The notes under the pieces were generated by a model that worked only from the letters and a program-made list of their open reading frames with translations, was not told the origin of the DNA and did not search any database. From Actinomycetes bacterium (GTDB lineage Bacteria > Actinomycetota > Acidimicrobiia > Acidimicrobiales > UBA8190), in assembly GCA_021798135.1 (NCBI GenBank), contig JAJZYI010000219.1:1-5747 (forward strand): DNA of 5,747 nucleotides, in the 5' to 3' direction. A program made the translations under genes and the position numbers. Of this stretch, positions 1 to 4,111 are shown one piece after another (within the stretch, counting starts at the first letter, position 1; every line of letters begins with the position of its first letter).

Positions 1-165
1 GTGGTCGGCAGGCTCGGGACGATCACCCGGGCGAACGGCGTGCCCCAGGCGACCTACGACGGCCATCCGCTCTACACGTTCGCCGGCGACGTCCCCGGCA
101 CGGCGCGGGGGAACGACCTCGACGCCAACGGCGGCCTCTGGTACGAGATGAGGGTCAGCGGCTGA
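1..165 (+). CDS. C-terminal part of a secreted-repeat (Lipoprotein_15-like) protein, 5' end missing
   Basis: The frame is open from the first base of the window to a TGA at 163-165, giving 54 codons; the gene begins upstream of the window. The translation carries the hallmark of the 'secreted repeat of unknown function' family (Lipoprotein_15, PF03640): LGTITRANG, then YDGHPLYTFAGD, then a Gly/Asp-rich stretch and the closing LWYEMRVSG. Family members are exported or lipid-anchored proteins of actinobacteria and proteobacteria, usually with two or more copies of this unit, and have no agreed biochemical role. What is visible would be the last unit of such a protein; the signal peptide or lipobox cannot be seen. 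The first codon, GTG, is in frame but is very unlikely to be the true start because it lies inside the domain. It is followed by a 459-base gap, so no operon with the next gene is evident. Confidence 0.85.
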   Translation: MVGRLGTITRANGVPQATYDGHPLYTFAGDVPGTARGNDLDANGGLWYEMRVSG

Positions 166-180
166 CGGTCCCGGAGGCCA

Positions 181-193
181 CGGGGTCGCCCCG
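181..193 (+). terminator. Short GC hairpin after the first gene (possible terminator)
   Basis: CGGGG-TCG-CCCCG forms a perfect 5-bp stem with a 3-base loop, starting 15 bases after the stop codon at 165. There is no T tract, so a role as intrinsic terminator is only a suggestion from position and GC content. Confidence 0.25.
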
Positions 194-232
194 CGCGGCT
201 GACCGCCGTCGCCGCCGGGTGGGGGGCGCTGA

Positions 233-250
233 CCGGCCCCGCCGGGCCGG
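233..250 (+). terminator. Strong 7-bp GC hairpin (possible terminator)
   Basis: CCGGCCC-CGCC-GGGCCGG is a perfect 7-bp all-GC stem with a 4-base loop, 68 bases after the stop of the first gene. No T tract follows. Actinobacterial intrinsic terminators often lack a U tail, so this is the better of the two terminator candidates, but chance hairpins are frequent at this GC content. Confidence 0.35.
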
Positions 251-624
251 CGGCGTGCTCGCCCGTCACGCGGTGACCGGTGCGAGCGGCGCGACCGGGG
301 TCGCCACGACCGCCCTGGAGTTCGGTCTCGCGGTGCCGGTGCCGGTGCCGGGCCACGGGACCGGCGCCAGCTCCCAACGCCACGCCAACCCGGCGGTCAC
401 GACGGGCTTGCTGGCAGCGAAGCGCATCGGGCTCGCCGACGCGATGGGGAACCGGGTGGCCCAGGTCGTCACGCGATCGGGGTCGCCGCCGGTCGTCCCC
501 GGTGGTCCGTCGTCGCGGGCCGCCGAGCTGGGCCGCCCGGCCCGCGAGGATGGGCGCCTTCGTCCCCACCGGCATGTGACGGACGGCCCTGTCCCCCCGC
601 CCGCCCGCTGGCGAGGCTGGTGGG

Positions 625-1314
625 ATGACCGCGCCCGCCGCGCCGCACGCCGGCCGGCACCGCTTCCGGCCGTGGCTGCTGGCCGTCGCAGCCGCCGTCG
701 TGGTCGGTGGTACCTCGTTGGGCCTGGGGCTGAGCGGCGGGACCAACCGGGAGGCCTCCTCCGGCGAGTCCGTTCAGGCCGCCCAGCTTGCCTCGGTGCG
801 GACGGGGTGCCAGGACTGGCTGCGGACGAACCCGTCCCAGCCGGGCACCGCGCAGTGGTGCGACGCGATGACACAGTGGATGCAGCAGCACCTCGGGCGC
901 TACGGCGCCGGACCGCAGGCGCTGTGGGGAGACCCGAGCGCGCTCGCTGCGGCGTGCGGGCAGTGGATGGCCCAGGGCCAGCCCTCCGGTGTCCCGGCCG
1001 GCCCCGGGGGGTGGTGCGGGGCGATGACCTCGTGGATGAGCGCGCACCTGGGGCAGTGGAGCGGCCGCGGCAGCTGGAGCGACTGGATGCGCGACGGACC
1101 GATGGGCGGTCTGCGAGCGCCGGCCACGCAGCCGCCGGCGCCGCGGTCGTCGGCCACGGCTCCGGCGAACTCGGCCTCGGCGGGCAGCACCGGGGACGCC
1201 GACCACGACGGGGACTGCGAGCCGGGCTCCGGCGACACCGACCACGATGGCGACTGCGGCCCCGTTGCCGGCAGCGGTGGCTACGGTCCCGGCCCGATGA
1301 TGCGCGGCCGCTGA
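625..1314 (+). CDS. Membrane-anchored or secreted Cys/Trp/Met-repeat protein of unknown function
   Basis: This 229-residue protein matches no family I recognise. The ATG at 625 is preceded by GAGG at 613-616 with 8 bases between, which supports the start. Residues 1-16 are basic and Pro-rich; 17-37 form one hydrophobic segment (WLLAVAAAVVVGG) without an obvious AxA cleavage site, so it may be an uncleaved anchor with the rest outside the cell. The outer part holds an internal duplication: residues 62-91 and 111-143 each have Cys, then WC-x-AMT-x-WM-x-x-HLG. A fourth WM lies at 154-155. After a Pro/Ala/Ser linker come two acidic motifs, DADHDGDC (191-198) and DTDHDGDC (204-211), which resemble DxDxDG calcium loops and, loosely, excalibur domains, though the spacing to the Cys differs. 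The six Cys (62, 79, 111, 131, 198, 211) come in equivalent pairs and suggest disulfides or metal ligation. The last nine residues lie in the first copy of a 44-bp repeat. Its promoter and partners are unknown. Confidence 0.8.
   Translation: MTAPAAPHAGRHRFRPWLLAVAAAVVVGGTSLGLGLSGGTNREASSGESVQAAQLASVRTGCQDWLRTNPSQPGTAQWCDAMTQWMQQHLGRYGAGPQALWGDPSALAAACGQWMAQGQPSGVPAGPGGWCGAMTSWMSAHLGQWSGRGSWSDWMRDGPMGGLRAPATQPPAPRSSATAPANSASAGSTGDADHDGDCEPGSGDTDHDGDCGPVAGSGGYGPGPMMRGR
808..1053 (+). repeat. Internal protein duplication C-x(n)-WC-x-AMT-x-WM-x-x-HLG
   Basis: Two copies are seen in the translation of the gene at 625: residues 62-91 (808-897) and 111-143 (955-1053). Each has a leading Cys followed two or three residues later by Trp, a 15-18 residue variable part, and the nearly invariant block WC-x-AMT-x-WM-x-x-HLG. 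DNA identity is limited to the core, so the duplication is old rather than a recent copying event. Confidence 0.75.
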
Positions 1315-1472
1315 GCTGCGACCCGCAGGGTCCCGGCTCGATGGCGCGTGGTGGCTGAGCTGCGGCCCGCAGGGTCCCGGCCCGATGATGCGCGGCCGCT
1401 GAGCTGCGGCCCGCAGGGTCCCGGCTCGATGATGCGTGGTGGCTGAGCTGCGGCCCGCGGGGTCCCGGCTCG
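1285..1472. repeat. 44-bp tandem repeat, four full copies plus a partial, across the stop codon
   Basis: Copies begin with GGTCCCGGC at 1285, 1329, 1373, 1417 and 1461, exactly 44 bases apart; the last is a 12-base remnant. Copies 1 and 3 differ at one base and copies 2 and 4 at three, while copy 1 differs from copy 2 at about seven, so the array is really two rounds of an 88-bp A-B unit. The first copy encodes the end of the upstream protein (GPGPMMRGR and TGA). Every later copy also contains an equivalent nine-codon end plus TGA, each in a shifted frame because 44 is not a multiple of three. Copy-number change would therefore leave the protein unaltered. Confidence 0.92.
1360..1416. terminator. 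Repeated palindromes in the convergent spacer (possible bidirectional terminator)
   Basis: Within the 44-bp repeats, CTGCGG-C-CCGCAG is a perfect inverted repeat at 1360-1372 and 1404-1416; the equivalent positions in copies 1 and 4 each carry one mismatch. In copies 1 and 3 a competing stem, GGCCGC-TGAGCT-GCGGCC (one mismatch in copy 1), can form across the stop codon. The array lies between two converging genes, where a terminator for both directions is expected. No T tract is present, so this is inference from structure and position. Confidence 0.35.
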
Positions 1473-1513
1473 CTCCCGACGGGCTTCCGGCCCTTGGAGG
1501 GTGCAGGTCGGAG

Positions 1514-3562
1514 TCAGCTCGCCGACGGGTCAGGGAAGGGCAGCTCATGGCGGAGCTGGGCGAGCACGTCGGGGTCCTCCAGGCCGGTCACGTCGCCCCG
1601 GGCGTCGCCCTCCACCACCAGCTCGCGCAGCAGGCGCCGGACGATCTTGCCGCTGCGGGTGCGGGGCATCGTCGACAGCAGGTGGATCCGCTTGGGCCGG
1701 GCGATGGGGCCGATGGCCTCCACCAGCCGCTGGGACAGCTGGGCCTCGTCGAGGCTGCCTGCCGCGTCGGCGGTCAGGGTGACGAACCCCACCGGCACCT
1801 GGCCCTTGGTGGGGTCGTCCACGCCGATCACCGCCGCTTCGGCCACCCCGGGCAGGCTGAGCAGGGCGCTCTCCATCTCCATGGTCGACAGCCGGTGCGC
1901 GGCGACGTTGATGACGCCGTCGACCCGGCCCACCACCCAGACGTGGCCGTCGGGGTCCTCCAGCGCGGCGTCGGCACTGGCGTAGCTGCCGGGACCGAAG
2001 GCCGAGAAGTACTGGGTCCGGTAGCGCTCGGGTTCCCGCCAGATGCTGCGGAACAGCGTCGGGAACGGGGCCGTCAGCACCAGGTGCCCCACCGTCCCGG
2101 TCGGCACGGGCTGTCCCACCGTCCCGGCACCGTCCCGGCCGGCGGCACCCGGGTCGGCGGCGTCATCGGCCACGATGGCGTAGGCGTGCCCCGGCAGCGG
2201 CAGCCCGCACGACCCGGGCTTGGCCGGCGTCGCGCCCACGATCGACGACGTCCAGGCGCTGCCGGTCTCGCTCTGCCCGTAGGTGTTGTTGATCTCCAGG
2301 CGGCCATGGCCGACGTGGTCCTGGACCCAATGCCAGGTCTTGGCGTCGAGCGGCTCGCCCACCAGGGCCACCAGCTGCAGGCTCGACAGGTCGTGGCGCT
2401 GCGCCCACCGCTCCCCGTAGCGGGCCAGCATGCGCAGCAGGGTCGGGGCGGTGAAGACCTTGGTGACGCCGTGCTCGGCGACGACGCGGTAGACGCGGTC
2501 CGGCTCGGGGAAGTCGAGCGCTCCCTCGCAGGCCAGCATGCTGGCCCCGCAGGCGGTGGCCCCGACCAGCTCGAAGATCGGGAACGTGAGCCAGCCCACG
2601 TCGGCCGTGCACCAGTACACGTCGTCGGGGCCCAGGTCGAGTGACAGCTTGACGTTGTGGTAGGCGCCGATCATGAAGCCCAGGCCGCTGTGCACCAGTC
2701 CCTTCGGCTTGGCGCTGGTGCCACTGGTGTAGATGATGAACCCCGGCTCGTTGGCCTCCACGGGCACGGGCTCGGCCAGCATGGCGGTGCGGGCCAGCAG
2801 CTCGTCCCAGAACACGTCGCGCCCTGCGGTCATCGGCACCTCCGGGCTGCCGCTCCGGCGCACCACCACCACGTGCTCCACCGACGGCAGCTGCCCGAGC
2901 ACCGAGTCGAGGGTGGCCTTCAGGGCGACCGGCCGCCCCCGGCGGAACGTCTCGTCTGCGGTGACCACCACCCGCGCCCCGGTGTCGACGATGCGGTCGG
3001 CCAGCGCCTGGGCCGAGAACCCCGAGAAGACGACGTTGTAGATGGCCCCGATCCTGAAGCAGGCGTGCACCGCCGCGAACGTCTCGAGCAGGTTGGGCAG
3101 GAAGATGGCGACCACCTCGCCTCGCCGCACTCCCAGGTCCGACAGGGCCCGGGCGAAGCGGGCGGTCTGCTCGAGCAGCTCGGCGTACGTCCACGACCGC
3201 TCCGCCCCGTCCTCGCCCAGCCATCGCACGGCCAGCCGGTCGGGGTGGCTGCGGGCGTGGCGGTCGACGCAGTTGACGCTGACGTTGCCGGTGGCGCCGG
3301 GGAAGTAGCTGAACCCGTCGGCCAGGTTGCCGGTGACGGCCGGGGTCGCCGGCCATCCCGACATCCACTCCAGCTCGTCGGCAACGGCGGCCCAGTAGGC
3401 GCCGGGGTCCCGCACCGACGCCTCGTACAGGGCCCGGTAGCTCTCCAGGTCGGTCACCGGCAGCCGTCCCGACGGCGGCCTCGGCGGGGGGACGACGGTG
3501 GCGTCGCGCACCATCGGTGGCAGCTCCACCGCCGCGCCGGCGGGACCTGCTGCACCCTCCAT
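1514..3562 (-). CDS. Acetyl-CoA-synthetase-like acyl-CoA ligase (AMP-forming)
   Basis: This 682-residue enzyme should convert a carboxylic acid, ATP and CoA to acyl-CoA, AMP and PPi in the cytoplasm. The length and motif order fit the acetyl/propionyl-CoA synthetase branch of the ANL superfamily. There is an N-terminal cap (from SYRALYEA, about 41), the P-loop TSGTSAKPKG (279-288), CTADVGW (318-324), TAPT (371-374), VGEP (401-404), NNTYGQSETG (425-434), hinge Asp531, GRVDG with Arg546, INVAAHR with Arg557, and the C-terminal PRTRSGK with catalytic Lys639, the residue acetylated in Acs. Gly429 replaces the second Trp of the acetate-enzyme WWQTE motif, and WLTF replaces WVTG. Both changes reshape the acyl pocket, so a propionyl, branched or medium-chain substrate is more likely than acetate. 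I choose ATG at 3562 because GGAGG lies 8 bases upstream; the in-frame GTG at 3595 would add 11 residues and has no such site. The gene is convergent with the one at 625 and divergent from the one at 4112. Confidence 0.9.
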   Translation of the reverse strand: MEGAAGPAGAAVELPPMVRDATVVPPPRPPSGRLPVTDLESYRALYEASVRDPGAYWAAVADELEWMSGWPATPAVTGNLADGFSYFPGATGNVSVNCVDRHARSHPDRLAVRWLGEDGAERSWTYAELLEQTARFARALSDLGVRRGEVVAIFLPNLLETFAAVHACFRIGAIYNVVFSGFSAQALADRIVDTGARVVVTADETFRRGRPVALKATLDSVLGQLPSVEHVVVVRRSGSPEVPMTAGRDVFWDELLARTAMLAEPVPVEANEPGFIIYTSGTSAKPKGLVHSGLGFMIGAYHNVKLSLDLGPDDVYWCTADVGWLTFPIFELVGATACGASMLACEGALDFPEPDRVYRVVAEHGVTKVFTAPTLLRMLARYGERWAQRHDLSSLQLVALVGEPLDAKTWHWVQDHVGHGRLEINNTYGQSETGSAWTSSIVGATPAKPGSCGLPLPGHAYAIVADDAADPGAAGRDGAGTVGQPVPTGTVGHLVLTAPFPTLFRSIWREPERYRTQYFSAFGPGSYASADAALEDPDGHVWVVGRVDGVINVAAHRLSTMEMESALLSLPGVAEAAVIGVDDPTKGQVPVGFVTLTADAAGSLDEAQLSQRLVEAIGPIARPKRIHLLSTMPRTRSGKIVRRLLRELVVEGDARGDVTGLEDPDVLAQLRHELPFPDPSAS

Positions 3563-3570
3563 GGGCGTCG

Positions 3571-3575
3571 CCTCC
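3571..3575 (-). promoter_or_regulatory. Ribosome binding site that decides the ligase start
   Basis: On the minus strand GGAGG (within GGGGAGGAGG, 3571-3580) stands 8 bases before ATG at 3562. This is an ideal Shine-Dalgarno site and lies inside the extra 11 codons of the longer GTG-initiated reading, so the shorter start is preferred. Confidence 0.8.
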
Positions 3576-3612
3576 TCCCCCTGGCCCGTGCCCACCGGAG
3601 CCAGACGAGCCG

Positions 3613-3618
3613 AGTCTA
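3613..3618 (-). promoter_or_regulatory. Possible -10 element of the acyl-CoA ligase gene
   Basis: TAGACT on the minus strand fits the TAnnnT pattern of housekeeping sigma -10 elements in an otherwise GC-rich spacer. It would start transcription near 3606, giving a leader of about 44 bases before the ATG at 3562. No TTGACA-like -35 is seen at 17-18 bases upstream, so support is weak. Confidence 0.22.
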
Positions 3619-3828
3619 AGCAGGCCGCCGTCCGCGTGCGCCCGGCAGGCGGACGCCCGGTGGCCGCCCGGCGGAAGCGCCGTTCGACGGTGGCAGGTCA
3701 CCGCCCCCGGGCTGCGGCGCGTCCCGGTGGCCCTCGGCGGTTGCGGTGCTGCCAGCGCGCAGCTCGCGCAGGTTCGGCCACCTTCATGGTGTTGCGTGTC
3801 GCCTCAGCCGGCCGCCGGCACGGGCAGT

Positions 3829-3858
3829 GGCGCGTGCCGCGGCACCGCGGGCGCGTGC
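3829..3858. repeat. 12-bp palindrome flanked by direct repeats (operator-like)
   Basis: GTGCCG-CGGCAC at 3834-3845 is a perfect palindrome. GGCGCGTGC occurs at 3829-3837 and again at 3850-3858, 21 bases or two helical turns apart, on the same strand. The arrangement is what a dimeric regulator site could look like, but no regulator is known and GC-rich palindromes arise by chance. Confidence 0.3.
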
Positions 3859-4051
3859 GGCTCCGGTCGGAACGGCACCGGGATGCGCCGAACGTGCCCG
3901 AAACGGTCTCGAACGCGCAGCGAATTGTGCGATCGGCGGCGGTGGCGCCCTCGACAACGGCGGTGCGGCGACCGAGGGTTACGGGGACTCCGTATCGGCG
4001 AGGCGCCACCGGCGCTCCACGGAGCCGGCCAGGCCCGCGGGGGACTGCCTC

Positions 4052-4078
4052 GGGGTGCAGGTCGATGTCGCCTGCCCC
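4052..4078 (+). promoter_or_regulatory. Hairpin just upstream of the propeller-hydrolase gene
   Basis: GGG, a bulged T after one more G, and GCAGG (4057-4061) can pair with CCTGC-CCC (4071-4078) around the 9-base loop TCGATGTCG. The structure ends 33 bases before the ATG at 4112, so it would lie in the 5' leader if transcription starts further upstream. There is no T tract. Function is unknown. Confidence 0.25.
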
Positions 4079-4111
4079 ACGACCGACTGCGCCAGAGGAC
4101 AGCCGCCAGCC

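Larger units (their letters stand above)
166..624. other. 459-base spacer without a confident gene
   Basis: No reading frame here encodes a recognisable family. Two GC-rich hairpins lie at its left end. Between about 273 and 473 one plus-strand frame (GTG at 273, beginning VTGASGATGV) and the minus-strand frame sharing its wobble position have nearly all G or C in third positions, as real genes here do. Neither has a clear ribosome binding site or a product I recognise. The plus frame runs on, out of frame, into the next gene. There is also a (GGTGCC)x3 microrepeat at 332-349. The promoter of the gene at 625 probably lies here, but I see no convincing -35/-10 pair. Confidence 0.5.
3563..4111. 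other. 549-base divergent spacer, apparently non-coding
   Basis: This spacer separates two divergently transcribed genes and should hold both promoters. Frames that stay open across it are Arg/Pro-rich and unlike any family I know, consistent with chance opening in GC-rich DNA. It contains the ligase ribosome binding site, a possible -10 at 3613-3618, a 12-bp palindrome with flanking direct repeats around 3829-3858, and a hairpin at 4052-4078. I see no convincing -35/-10 pair for the plus-strand gene. I looked for a ydaO-type c-di-AMP riboswitch, which often precedes actinobacterial wall-hydrolase genes, and did not find its conserved GGGGUGAAU or CCGAACCCGUCAGCUAA-like blocks. Confidence 0.55.

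Noticed and set aside
219..1358. Plus-strand frame of 379 codons overlapping the gene at 625.
   Set aside because: Over 625-1314 another frame has a good ribosome binding site, a hydrophobic anchor and an internal duplication. The overlapping part of this frame is Arg/Pro-rich noise; only the 273-473 stretch was kept as an observation.
1285..1472. CRISPR-like array, because of the regular spacing.
   Set aside because: Units are directly abutting with no unique spacers between them, so this is a simple tandem repeat.
1436..2644. Plus-strand open frame of 402 codons opposite the acyl-CoA ligase.
   Set aside because: The minus strand encodes a complete ACS-like enzyme with all motifs; the plus frame is Gly/Ala/Arg/His-rich with no family signature.
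3563..3595. Longer ligase N-terminus starting at GTG 3595.
   Set aside because: It has no ribosome binding site of its own, and the best Shine-Dalgarno in the region lies inside these codons, correctly spaced for ATG 3562.
3698..3787. Possible 29-residue minus-strand leader peptide (MKVAEPARAAR...) upstream of the ligase.
   Set aside because: No good ribosome binding site, no run of regulatory codons and no attenuator-like hairpin next to it; it is simply the tail of the antisense frame above.
3596..4111. c-di-AMP (ydaO) riboswitch before the wall hydrolase gene.
   Set aside because: The conserved ydaO blocks are missing; only an isolated hairpin at 4052-4078 is seen.
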